Positions 25,379-37,060 of a DNA stretch of 64,000 nt are shown here, one piece after another. The position numbers and the translations under genes were made by a program. The notes beneath the pieces are model-generated. The model did no database searches. It was not told the origin of the DNA and was given only the letters and a program-made list of their open reading frames with translations. The stretch is from Channallabes apus (Eukaryota > Chordata > Actinopteri > Siluriformes > Clariidae). How positions within the stretch are numbered: the first letter of the stretch is position 1; every line of letters begins with the position of its first letter. The stretch covers positions 11,040,976 to 11,104,975 of the forward strand of contig CM060121.1 in the NCBI GenBank assembly GCA_030522415.1, written 5' to 3'.

Positions 25379-26729
25379 ACTTTAATTTGAAACATCCTTT
25401 TTCAGGACTGGTTTTGGCCACCTTGGCCTGTCGAACAACATTACTCTTGGTCAACTTAAAAACTAAACTTCAGTTTGATTAGCTTGACAACAAGCTAATA
25501 AAGGAATAAGTGTTTCCTGAGCTGCCATTCAGCTGAACAAGGTTGGGGCAGCTTGTCAATGTCCAGGCGTTTCCTGCAATCAAAGGGCCTGAGAGATCAT
25601 GTGGAGTTCTGTGAAACCTTCAGACCCACATGGCTCGTTTGATTATAATGCCTGTTTGTTCTAAGGGGATTGCCTTCCCATTTTTGCTGGGGCAAAGGGC
25701 AGGGGATGAGGTCACAGGTCATGAAGCATATAAGCAATTTGCTGAATTTGGGCTTTAAGTTTAACTTTATGGACAAAAAAACATGTCGGTTCTTGTATGT
25801 GTTTGTACTTAACTATTACAGTCTTTTTCACTGAATACACACATACGCTTTTTTTTGTTGATTGCTTCTGACACATAAAACCTTAGATAACCCTAGAGAA
25901 TACTTGTTCAGCATGAAAGCCTTCAGATTGTATACAGAACCAGCTGATGAATAAGAGCTTTGGCACCAGTGGAGGAGAAATGAAGTACTTGATCATCCTG
26001 GGCAGCTGAGATTAAAGTTAGATAGTGCTTATCTGATCTGCTGAGCAAAAACATATGACATACCTATATGTCTTAGGCTTGTCATAACAGTACCCATACA
26101 CAGTTTAGATCAGTTTGTATTAACAATTATGTTGACGTGCATGTGCGTGTATGCATTAAATCACCAATTTGTAAGGGTTTTTTCTTTTTTGGTAGTTTGT
26201 TATGCATTGATCTGTGAACATTGTTCTTAAATTTGGAGCAGGTTGGTGAGGAAGCATGTACCGTAAACAAATGCTTGGAACTTGGTATGATCCATGTGTT
26301 TAGAGACAGTGCACATCTGCCCTCTACCAGTCTTTTCTCTTGACATGTTCTTCATTTATAGTAAAATCCCCATGTCAGCTCCTCAGACCTGACCCCAGTT
26401 GTGTTGGCTAAGCGAGTTTATCCTACTTGCCTGTATTTGTGCATGTGTCAGGATGTGTATTTGTGTTGCAAAATCAACTGCCATTTTCATCTGGACTAAC
26501 AGGTTGGCACATACTGTATCTTGAACAAATAAGCACTGCTAAGCCATTTTAAACTCATGCGTATCCAATATGAAGTCCTGTACATGATCCAGCCTGACAT
26601 TACACGAGTAAACATACAGTATGACCAAAGTTCTAAACAGAAGAGCTTCTCTTGGGCACTCTTAAATTAATTATTTCATACCATCCATGTAAAACTGCTC
26701 TGTTTTTCTCTAACAGCCTTCTATTGAGT

Positions 26730-26960
26730 TTGTTGCTCTGTTTCAATTATGGTTATCATTAAATCCTCTCCTCCTACAGTAGATACCATCCAAGTCAGCA
26801 TACTGCAGTTTAGGAACAATAGCGCAGCAAGAGATACAATTAGCACCTGTTGACTTTTACACTGGGAGGGAGATTAAGCAGAGATTGGTCCTATCTGTCT
26901 TTGCCAATTGAAGCTAATTAGATGCAGATGTGTTTCAGGGCCTGCTTCAGTGCCAGGTTT
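26730..26960. promoter_or_regulatory. candidate conserved non-coding element
   Basis: Repeat-free sequence of balanced composition with closely spaced binding-site-like words: attagcacctgttg (E-box), gccaattgaagctaattaga (homeodomain core) and gattaagcagagattgg. Conservation cannot be measured here, so this is only a candidate enhancer. Confidence 0.2.
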
Positions 26961-27666
26961 GAGTTTAATGGTAAGCACATTTTTTCTCAACAGCTCTTCT
27001 ATACACTCTGACCCCTCACTACCCTTTCCTGTCTGGAACGTTACTCTCTGTGATTAATCCCAGATTTCAAACTTCCATAGGATTTCTAGATTCACTAGGA
27101 TGTATAAAGAATTAATTCTGATAAACACACATTTTTGTTGGACATACTCATTGTTTTGTTGTTTCACATTTAAAACCTCCTTTCTGAGGAAAAGCTGCAG
27201 TGCAGGCAGAGCCCGCCATTATATCATCTTGTTCTGCAAATTAAAAAATTTGCACAATCCAGAACAACAAACATTTTATTTCTGTGTCACTAATGGATTT
27301 AAAAATATATAATCCAATTATCAGTTGATCGCATTTCTGGATGTTGTTCAATCACAGGGCAGAGTGCCCTCCTTTCTCTCTTTATGTAGCTCCCATACAG
27401 TATACTGTAGCTTTTATTGTTATAATTAACCCTAGTGGCCAAAAATTGGAATTGCAACAAATGCTAGTGGACGTTCATAGAGCAAAAGTTTTTCTGCCCC
27501 CGGTATGAATCCTTTCAGTGGGTGAAGTGGAGTGGACACGGCAATCAAGTTTGCTAGATTGGAAAAGTTTAAAATACTCAGTACTTGGCCTTCCTTCTTT
27601 AACAACAAATAACTTTACATTATGTGTAATGAATTCCTGCAAAATGCCATTTTTTGTTCATTCTAT

Positions 27667-27962
27667 TAAAGGGCACTTCGAGCGTCCGTGTTCGATTCCC
27701 TGCCAGGCTCGATCCCCGTCTCTGTGTGCATGGAGTTTCCATGTTCTCCCTGTGCTTGGTGGGTTTCCTCTGGGTATTCCAGGTTTCCTCCGGCTACTCC
27801 ATTTGGGGTTCCCAAATTGCCCATAGTGTGTGTGTGCCCTTTGATGGATTAGCACCCTGTCCAGAGTGTACCCTACCCTGCCTCATGCACAAGTCCCCTG
27901 TGATAGGCTCCAGGCATCCCCGACCCTTAATACAGGATAAAGCGGTATAGACGATGAGTGAA
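27667..27962 (+). repeat. DANA/Mermaid-like SINE, 5'-truncated
   Basis: It starts near the B box (gtgttcgattccctgccagg), continues through the conserved body (gtgggtttcctctgggtatt, tcccaaattgcccatagtg) and ends in cagg(c)atccccgaccc and a gatgagtgaaagtgagtg tail. Most of the tRNA-like head is missing. Confidence 0.8.
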
Positions 27963-28482
27963 AGTGAGTGATAAATATTTTTTGGCTGGTTTCAGGTATT
28001 GTGTCAAATCCAACTACAACTGAATGTACATCTAAGTTGTATGGCATGGCACTTACAAATACATGGCACTTTTCATTTCTATTTAAAGTCATTCAGGTAG
28101 TGTAAAGACAAATACCTGTTCGCATCCCAAGCTTTCATCATAAACAAGTTTGATGAAGAGGATTATTGTAGTTCAGCAGCAGCTATTAATCAAACCTCAT
28201 ATAATAATTTATTTAATATGACATTTTAACCTCTAGGTTAAGTCTTGAATTATCTTGCAGCACATTATTATACTTTTGCTAAACAAAAGTATGTACTCAA
28301 TGTAATAATTTTCTGTGGAATTTCTGGAAGATAATTTGTAGAAAAAAAACTGCTTTCATTGATACAATGGATTCTTTGAAAGTCTGAGCCTTAGCATTTA
28401 GTTTGGAACAGAGCCAAAGGCCTGGACCTTAAATTTTGAAGAATAAGAGCCTTTTATTGAAGGCTTCAGAGGAGAGAGGCAG

Positions 28483-28483
28483 A

Positions 28484-28553
<70 letters not shown>
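28483..28553. repeat. (CA)n microsatellite
   Basis: CA tract of about 70 bp with a single tc interruption near 28511. Confidence 0.95.
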
Positions 28554-28556
<3 letters not shown>

Positions 28557-29502
28557 GCGAAGGTAACTATCACCATCCACACATAGAGTAGTCATAGTGT
28601 TCTGGTGGTTGAAGTATCTTGTACGATTAATATGGTTGCATGACGCATGTTAAACATCGATCAATGTGTTTTTATTCCATTGCCTGCTTACAGTTTGTTT
28701 GTAGTTTTTCTTTACTACATAATGCTGTTGACATTGTGTGTGTGCATGCATATTTCTGTTTAATATGGTTGTTTTCCTGCAGAGCACCGCTGGGTTGTTT
28801 TAAGTGTCTGAGTTAACCTGAGTTTGAACAACAGCTTGCAGCTGGATTGTTATTTTTTTGCCAATGCTAAAAGGAGATTTTGGTGTGTATATGTCTGGGC
28901 TTGTTTTTATATTTAGGTTGTGACCCAGAATATATCTGACCATTTTAACCTGGTGGAGACGGGGAAGCCACTTAAAAAATGCAGAAGGTTTTCTTTTAGT
29001 AAAGTTGTAGCTGGAAGGTCCTCACAAGAACAGTAGGATAAATGTTTGTGTGCTTGTACAGTATTTGTCACATTTGAATAAGCACTCTATCTAGTCTACC
29101 TGTACAATATCTGGGTGGTCAGTCACAGGCATGCATGCAATAACAAACCATATCAGCATTTCCTCTTTGGGGAGATAATTACAGAGAAATCTGGTTATTT
29201 GATGGTAATACAAGGTTTGTTCTTAGTCACTTTCTCCTATTGCCACAAGCAAAATCATAATACCTTCCTGTAGGTCTTAACTTTAAAGTCCTGTAAAAGT
29301 TGGTTCTGGGTGGTGCTTTTTACATTCCCTTACGCAGCAGCCTGGTACCTTAGGGGAGCAGTTTACAAACTACTCAGCCTGAGAGTGTTACTACATACAC
29401 CATACCTAAGCAGCTCGAATGACAGAACCATTGCTTCTTACTCCACCCAGAACACTAACAATGACAAAATATACAGTAACAAATATAGTTTTTTAATATG
29501 TT

Positions 29503-31466
29503 TTTATTATTATTTATATTCACTGTTTAAAACAAAGTTATTGTACAAATATATACACTTAAAAAAACAATACACAAACTAAGAGCATCCCCTGCAAAAT
29601 AGGGAAAAATCTAAACATGCATATTGAAAATATTCTGAAATATTTTCAATGTTTCATACTGTTCACACTTGTTTTCCAGTTTGGATGTGTATACCGACTG
29701 GCCAGTGTAACTTCAAATGCCACGTCCATCTCTAATCCTCAATCTGAGACTATGTTTGCATGAACGTATAATCGATCATGTGAAGCGCTATTAGTTAAAC
29801 AGTAATACCATTCCTCACTGAGGCAAAAAAACTAATTTACCTATCTTCCTTTTATCTTTTTTTTTTTGGAAATTTTTTTTGGAATGTAGCTTTAAAAAAA
29901 TGTTTTCTGTACTTTGTTTCTATCCAGAATCACCATTCTCATTGGAGAAATATACTCAATTACATTCAAATTAGCTCTGGATATTTTGGGAGTTACTATG
30001 CTCTAGGACATCTATTCAACCTCGTAATTAACGTGCACACACCAGGTTACATCATGTGTGTTTAAGCAGGACAATAGCTGAATTCATTTGATTGAGGTGA
30101 TTTAACACCTCCGGTGCCATTTGGAACCCTGAAAAAAGTTGTACTGAAAAATGTTTTTGGAAGCTATGGAAACATGCATCTTTCTGTTCAAAGAGGGTGA
30201 TAACCAATCTCAATGCAAATATACATTTTGTTGTGGTTTTAGTGTTAAATTAGTTTTAAATTATAGTGTAAATTTAGCAGATGAACGAAATTTGAGTAAT
30301 TTAATGACATTTTAATGGTACCTACTAATATGTTTTTCTTAATTAATAATTAAATTTTTTAATTCTATAATTTGGTTGACGTTGAGGTGCATTCAATGAG
30401 ATCTCATCAATATAAACATGAGGAAATGCACAAAAAATCTTCTTCTATTGAACCAAGTATAATAACTTGTGAGAAAGGTTCAAGCGCAAGACATCCATTG
30501 GATTCACATGTTAGTGCAAAAACAATGTTTTAAATGATTATATTTTAAAGTGAGAAATGCTATATGTCTTTACCTGTTTTGAAAATGCAATTCAGCATTA
30601 CTGTATTTAATTTAATCAGTGGGACACAAATGACAATCCAATCATAGAATTATGCAGCTATGTCCCTTTTTGTCTTCACCGCATATTAAACATTAAAATG
30701 TATGTTACAACAACATGTTTTATGGTACTTGTGTGAGATATAGTGAATACTTGTTCAAAGTGGCTATGGTGCAGAGGGTTTTTTCACTGCTTACTCATTA
30801 TTGTAAGCAGTCACCACACGGATCTAAGCCAGATGAAAGGTATAAGCAGAAAGTAAAACCATTAGAAGTGTCTGATGCAGATCATAAAATTCATGTACTG
30901 CAATGGATGTACTGTAAGTTGAATGTCTACTTTTCTGAATTTAATAACCTTTGTTTCTGAAGCTCCACTTTGGGGGAAAGAGACTAAAATCTAAACTCGC
31001 ATATAACCAGGGCTTTGATTAGTTTTGATTCTACACTGAATTTAATTTTAGAACTTCTGCCTTTATAAAAAGGAACAAGCCTGTTAAAATGGTTTAAGGG
31101 TTTTGAATTTTGTTGTCTGCTTCATAGTGACAAGTGCTAAAGGAAGAAAGACATGTATTTGTATACCAAAAGCACACCAATTAATCAAACAATAATATAC
31201 ATCCAAATGCATAAATTGTGACCATGTTTCACAATCACAGGCAACACAATTATCAATTTTAAAGTAACTAAATGAGTCCTCATCTTCATTTTCTATCACA
31301 CATGTTGGGCATTGTTCACCAAGTATAACTGCTTTTGAGTTCTACATGTAGGTCAAATTATGCCTAAAATGGTTCAACCATACGTTTTTGTGCTACATTT
31401 TTGCCAAAAAATAATATTTTTGGTTTTGATCAAAGATGCTTCAACAGACAGCCCCAAGTATCAAAC
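29503..31466 (-). other. vasn: probable vasorin 3' UTR region (extent uncertain)
   Basis: This stretch directly follows the vasorin stop codon on the minus strand and contains no recognisable transposon. The first canonical AATAAA on the minus strand below the stop is at 29503-29508. The weaker variant ATTAAA occurs much nearer, at 31041-31046, and again around 30604-30614. The UTR could therefore be about 0.4 kb or up to 2 kb. Confidence 0.35.
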
Positions 31467-33482
31467 TCAGGATGGCTTTACAATGTTCATATTGTGTGCA
31501 ACACAGCAATCTTGTATGAGCGGTACCTCATAGTCCAAGTAGTCTTTCTGTGCTGCAGACTGAGCCGACATTATGTCTGTCTGTTTTTGAGGCAGGGCTC
31601 CATTGTCCATACCTGCTTTAACACCTTCCAATTCCAAATGTGAAGGGTCACAATACAGGTGTAATTGTTCTCTTTTTTTCCTGTGTCTGTACCAAGCCAG
31701 ACCAACAGAAACAGCCACCAGCATTACTAGGACAAGAATAGTCAGTGTTGGCACAAGCATTGTTGTTAGCTGTGGATTCTCTACTTGTGCACTAGTCTGT
31801 TGCTGGTTTAATGTTTGAGCCTCTGTGCATACACTGTCTACATCACTGGGCTCATCCAGTGGACTGGCACAGATGGAATATGTGGAATTATGAAACAGTC
31901 CACGCAATGTGTACTCTTGATAAGAGGCTGGAATGTTGAGTTGTTTTGCACGTTTGTCTGATCCTGAGAGGTTTCTATAAGTTAGTTTGACACCACGGAT
32001 ATATGGACGTCTTTCAATATAGCGATAAAGGTCCAGCTGTATAGATGAGCTCGTTACTGTTTGGGCTAAAATTTCAGGCACCACACTTACTGTTGCAATA
32101 GAGACATTTTCGATTTGATCCAAATCCTTTCCATTCTCACAATATTTTCCTGAAGTCCCATGAGGACAAGTGCACTCAAAGCGACCCTGATGATCCAGCC
32201 AACATGTCCCTCCATTTAGGCAGATATTAGATGGACAATTCATGTTCGGATCTAAGCCAGTACTGCTGCTTGGGGAAGCTTGGACTGGAGGGAGAGGATG
32301 ACTGTCCGTCCCTGTTGGAGGGTCACCACTGGCCTTAAGAGGGGGAATTGCATGGGTTGTGCTTTGCAAAGTGGTGATCAGAGGTGGTGCCAGCGTAGTG
32401 GTCTTAGCTGGACTAATAGTAGTCTTTGCAGGGCATCCAAATTCGTGATATCCCAGTCTTTCTAGCACCTTTCCTGCATTTCGGGGTGGAAAATGACAGC
32501 GTGTCTCCTGTGTCCTACCTAGCAATATCTGTTTATTACGCAGCCAGCTTGGAAACCAGGCAAGTTTGCAGAGACAGTTAAAGGGATTCTCTGCAACAGT
32601 AAGTTTTTTCATATGTGGGAAGAGGTGGGTCATGTTATCAGGCAAGCTTTGCAGGCTGAGGTTGCTGATGTCCAAATCCTGAAGCTCAGTCAGGTTCTCA
32701 AAATGTTCCCACCTCAAAGGACCCATGGGATTGCCAGCTAAACTGAGTCTGACTAGGCCCCTTGCCTCCCACAGCACTTGAGGAACAACCTTTAGTTTAT
32801 TATTTGAAATATCCAGCTCATGAAGGTTCTTGAAGCTAGCTAAGAGCACCTGATTCAGGGTGCTCAGCCCTAATCCACCCAATTTAAGCGACTCTAATTT
32901 GGGTGTCTGAAGAACAGTTGGCCCTGGTGAAGGAATTTTATTGAACCGCAAGTCCAGTAGAAGCAGATGAGGCATTTTAAGAGCAGGTACTGTTGTCAGT
33001 TCATTTTTGTACAGTTTTAACTCAAGTAACATTTCCAGACCGTCAAAGGCTGCAGGGTGTATGGTCCGAATTTGGTTGCTGTAAAGATACAGCCTTTCTA
33101 GCAACTTCAGTCCAGCAAAACTCTCCTGTGAAATATGGGTGATTTGATTAGATGAGAGATCCAGGTTACGTAGCGAAGATAGTGGCTCAAAAACATGGTC
33201 TGGCAGTTCATTTAGTTTGTTCTGACTTAGGTCAAGCATTTCTAGACTTTCCAACTCAATAAAATCTTCCTGGTCTATAGTCTCAATGCCATTCTTGAAG
33301 ACATACAGGTTTAATGTTGATGCAGGTACATCAGAAGGCATCGTAGTGGCCTGGCGCGTATAACAGAAAATGGAGTCTGGACTTGAACAGGAACAGTCTT
33401 TTGGACATTTACTGGCCAATGCCCAGGATACCAACTGCAGGTAGAGGAGCAGGGGTAGCTGCAGAGGCAGGAAGGGCTTCAT
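31467..33482 (-). CDS. vasn: vasorin (slit-like 2), single coding exon
   Basis: The protein has 671 residues, close to the human length as recalled (673). Domains in order: signal peptide about 1-24; LRR N-cap with CPKDCSC from 26; leucine-rich repeats about 52-280; LRR C-cap from NPFNCLC (299-305) to Cys350; Thr/Pro-rich stalk about 352-412; one EGF domain 416-448 (six cysteines, including CLNGGTCW); fibronectin type III about 457-557; transmembrane helix about 575-595 followed by YRHRKKRE; and a tail of about 70 residues with YEVPLI. Five N-glycosylation sequons (NLT, NMT, NVS, NLS, NST) lie in the ectodomain. Vasorin is a type I membrane protein, shed from cells, that binds TGF-beta and dampens its signalling. 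The ORF is open to 33527, but a splice acceptor (tctcttttttag) lies just 5' of the ATG, so the 15 extra residues are not all exonic. I therefore chose the Met at 33482, which directly precedes the signal peptide. Teleosts can have two vasorin paralogues and I cannot say which this is. Confidence 0.95.
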   Translation of the reverse strand: MKPFLPLQLPLLLYLQLVSWALASKCPKDCSCSSPDSIFCYTRQATTMPSDVPASTLNLYVFKNGIETIDQEDFIELESLEMLDLSQNKLNELPDHVFEPLSSLRNLDLSSNQITHISQESFAGLKLLERLYLYSNQIRTIHPAAFDGLEMLLELKLYKNELTTVPALKMPHLLLLDLRFNKIPSPGPTVLQTPKLESLKLGGLGLSTLNQVLLASFKNLHELDISNNKLKVVPQVLWEARGLVRLSLAGNPMGPLRWEHFENLTELQDLDISNLSLQSLPDNMTHLFPHMKKLTVAENPFNCLCKLAWFPSWLRNKQILLGRTQETRCHFPPRNAGKVLERLGYHEFGCPAKTTISPAKTTTLAPPLITTLQSTTHAIPPLKASGDPPTGTDSHPLPPVQASPSSSTGLDPNMNCPSNICLNGGTCWLDHQGRFECTCPHGTSGKYCENGKDLDQIENVSIATVSVVPEILAQTVTSSSIQLDLYRYIERRPYIRGVKLTYRNLSGSDKRAKQLNIPASYQEYTLRGLFHNSTYSICASPLDEPSDVDSVCTEAQTLNQQQTSAQVENPQLTTMLVPTLTILVLVMLVAVSVGLAWYRHRKKREQLHLYCDPSHLELEGVKAGMDNGALPQKQTDIMSAQSAAQKDYLDYEVPLIQDCCVAHNMNIVKPS

Positions 33483-33508
33483 GGTGCTTCTGACACTCAA
33501 CCCTAAAA
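33483..33508 (-). promoter_or_regulatory. vasn: vasorin 5' UTR end and splice acceptor of the coding exon
   Basis: On the minus strand the sequence reads tgcatttctcttttttag, then about 20 nt, then ATGAAG. The pyrimidine run and AG make a convincing 3' splice site, indicating at least one upstream non-coding or partly coding exon. The ATG has an A at -3 and A at +4. Confidence 0.7.
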
Positions 33509-36500
33509 AAGAGAAATGCAAGATCATGTTACTGACAAATAATTAATAAATACTTGGAATCATGAAAATTATACTCTTCAGAAAAAAAGTTCCCAAATAA
33601 GTCTTTAGATGGGCTTATTTATAATTTTACTGTATCATTTTGAATATAGAAACTTTCTCTTTTCCATTCCCCCAGAACACAACTACATATTCTGTACTTG
33701 GGATTCTTTATCTTTGAAGATAAATTGTTGTTTTGGCAAATCGTCATAAAAAAAAACTCACGCAACTGACTCAGTGAAATAGTAGAATGGGGCATTCATT
33801 ATGACATGTAAGGCAGTATGATATATTTCTCATTTGTAAAAAATTAGATGTTCTTTCCTAATTTTAGTGATAGACACAGGTTAATAGTGCAAGAGTAACA
33901 AAACAACCCTTGCTGAATAACAACTGCAAACAGTCCCTCAGAAAGGCAGTCAGTACTCCAAAATCCATGAAGAGGTGACACCTGTGTGTTGACCACTGGA
34001 TCAACATATTAGGGGTGTATATTTAAATTTCAAATGCATATTTTCTTAGTTTTATTAGACATTTATTAGTTTTGAGAAAGATGTGTGGGTGTGGGGATGT
34101 TTGAGTAAGTATTAATAAATTATAATATGGTCAGTTTAAAGCATCTACCAGTATGTTCATTAAAATGCATCAATGTAGCTTACGATTATACTTGGATTTC
34201 ATTAGCAGAGTACATTTACTGTATGTCTTCACTGCTAGAGGTTACTTGAGGAGATGGTTCTGAAACCCAAATTAAACTACATCGTGCATGTCATATACTA
34301 ATTGACAGGAAGTAAGCTCACAATGATACAGAGCAGGTTTCTGCAATTTGGCTCTACTGTCTAAATGCTGGTTTGGTTGCAGCTGAACAAAATACTTGGA
34401 TAACTGCCATTCCATTTCAGCCACTAGAACAAAAAGGCTTCTGGTGGCTACAAATGCAATGTTTTTGTCTGTCTGCCTGTTCATATTTAACGTTACTTCA
34501 TCTTAAGGATAAAAGAATTGCCTTAAATATGAAAACTTGGCAGGAGATTAAATAACCACAACATGGTCTGAGGGAGAAAAAGTATAAAAGGGTGTGATAG
34601 ACACTATGATGTCATGTTCACTCTCAAAAGAATTTTTTTTTTTGTTGTTAGTATTTTCGGAAGTAGGAACTGCTGGTGTTTTATGAGGCCTGATTATGAT
34701 TTTTAGTGTAGGTGCTGCTGGAAAACCCATTTAGATAGTGCAGATAACACAAGAAGTAAAGCAGTTTGCCATGGTCAGTTAGTTTCAGAAGTCACGGGTC
34801 ATTGTTGTCCCATGGTGTTTCGCCTCTATAGTCACTATACATCACTATTAATCTGAATTCAGGTAGCTTCTGTTAATGAGAAGAATGCAGAATGATACTG
34901 TACTTATAGGAGCTGTCTCAAAGGCACAAAGTCATTTGGAATTCAAGCACGCAAATTATCTAAACCAAATTTAAAAGGACAAAAGTAACAATTTAGAAGT
35001 GGAAACCATAAAAGAAATACTAAAAAATTAATACTTTTCCTATTTCCCTAATTTTCAAATATTATAAACTGCAGTGAAGTATATTATGAATATAAATATT
35101 ATGAAGTAGCAGCTCATGACTGAGAAACATTGCCCCTCTAATATTCAGCAGTTTCTGACCAACAACCTTGTCATGTCAATGTCACTTAAATTACAGTTTT
35201 CCCCCCATTGTTATGTTTGATGTGAACTTTTACTAAAGTTGTTGACTGCGTATTGTATATTGTGCTGCTCCCACATGATTGCCTGATTCAAAGGTGGTCT
35301 GTCTCCCTGCCATATTTTCTTGTGAGTGCAGCAGCTGAGTTTGAAGAGCATCTTTTAATACCGATGTCTTGTTAGTGCAGAAGGAGGAATTCAGCCCAAC
35401 TTTAGGCTTTTAGCAGACTAATGAGATAGCAAGGCATTAGATTACATGTCTTTACTCCCTTTTCATCACTTATGCTGTTGATATAACATCTGGCCCACTG
35501 TACACATTTGACTATATCATTAGGTGAAATTGATTTCCCACTGAAATTACCTTACAGTTTTTAAACACTGGTCCTTCATGGCATTTGAATACTTCTGTGA
35601 AATCCTTTAACCAGAGATTTGTGGAATGTATGCAAAAGAAAGAATGCCAAAGATGAACTGTGAAAAGAACTTTTCTTTACTTTCTTTTCAAAACCCAAAG
35701 TCAAAAGAAAAAAAACATGGGTGAATAAATGAAGTTAGTGAGAGGAAGGTAATGCTTTGTCAGAAGAGAGGCAGCCAAGAGCAGGAACTGGAAGAGCACA
35801 GCAGTCCACAGAAAACTTGCCCTTCAGAACAAAGCCCAGGCACTCCAATGCAATTGATGGTTTGCATTGTGTAACGTGGGAGAAGAAGAAGAAAACTTTT
35901 CATGGACTTACTAATGCAAGCCTTTGAGTAAGCGCAGGAGTGAGTAAACAGAGTGCACTTCATATTCTGAGGGCCTCATGGGTTCCCCAGAGAAGAATGG
36001 CTGCACTTACAGAACACAGTTAGAAACGAAAACCAGAGCATACCTCAGTGTTTCATTCTTGACTGTTCACACTCCTCCTCACATGAATCCCACATCATCT
36101 ATAGTAGTAAAGAAAGACTGCAGCTGTGTAAAGTGCTGAGACTCATCTGTCTGATGTCTATGTGAGACAGAATATTAGATCATCTTTATTCCCCGGGAAC
36201 TTGAAATGCCCAGGAATCAGGACCATTCAAGCCCACTCCCACCCCATAGGATCACAGTTGGACCCCTCCACCCACAACCCATCAGCACCTCCACTGTCCA
36301 TCAGCAGCAGCATAAACAAGAGATCAGGGGTTGAGAAGAGAAAAGAGCAAATAGGAGAATGTAAAGCAAAGGCTGAGGAATCTCTTGCTGACAGCAAACC
36401 ATGTCAGAAATGTAAACTATGAAACTCTGGTATGAGTGTTGTTTTTGAATGTGTTTTTATTGTTGATACTGTAAATATGTGTGTGGGTGTGTGTGTGGGG

Positions 36501-36814
36501 GGTATTTAATATTGTTCACAGATAAAATACCTTGCTTTAAATGTTTATATTTAATTTCTGCATCCCGTTTGATCAGAATTTCTTTCTACTTGGATATCAA
36601 TGCTAATATCTATAAAAGTCAGAGCTGCACTGTGGGTGTTGAAATGAAGGAGAATCCACAACATAGTTCTGTGTAAACTCTGTCTAGGAAAATCCACCTA
36701 GACAAGCCACCACTGCTTGAAAGAACATGCTGAATGTCTTCACTACATTGTATTAACTTGTCAAAGAAAATAAGAAGAAAGCATCAAAGCTTTGAGTGTG
36801 TTTAGTTGTCTAAG

Positions 36815-37060
36815 CCCCTATCTCAGGTCAGCCATGTTTGTCGGCTTGTCAGGAGCCAAATCCCATCTCCTCTTTTGTTTGGCCCGTGCCTGGGTGACAT
36901 AGCAGAGATAGCGGAGTCGTGTTTGCCACAGGTAAACAGGTAGGATTTCAGAGGCAGGCGTTTTGAGTGTGTTACTTCCTCCAGGGTGCAGTGCAATGTG
37001 ACACCTCCAGCATGTGTGTCTGTGCCAAACCAGGCTCCTGGGCCCTGTACTCACCCCACT
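36815..37060. promoter_or_regulatory. candidate regulatory element in vasorin 5' intron
   Basis: A GC-richer repeat-free island with a forkhead-like word in acaggtaaacaggtagg. Its minus-strand 78-codon frame resembles no family I know. It could be an enhancer in the vasorin 5' intron. Confidence 0.2.

Larger units (their letters stand above)
19800..27660. other. coro7 intronic sequence, no gene seen
   Basis: About 7.9 kb with microsatellites and little recognisable transposon. GC-richer unique islands at 24470-24760 and 25400-25720 may be conserved non-coding sequence. No coding frame looks real. Confidence 0.45.

Noticed and set aside
33483..33527. Vasorin start at the upstream Met (33527)
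   Set aside because: The residues before about 33508 are encoded by intron sequence containing a clear splice acceptor; the Met at 33482 directly precedes a normal signal peptide.
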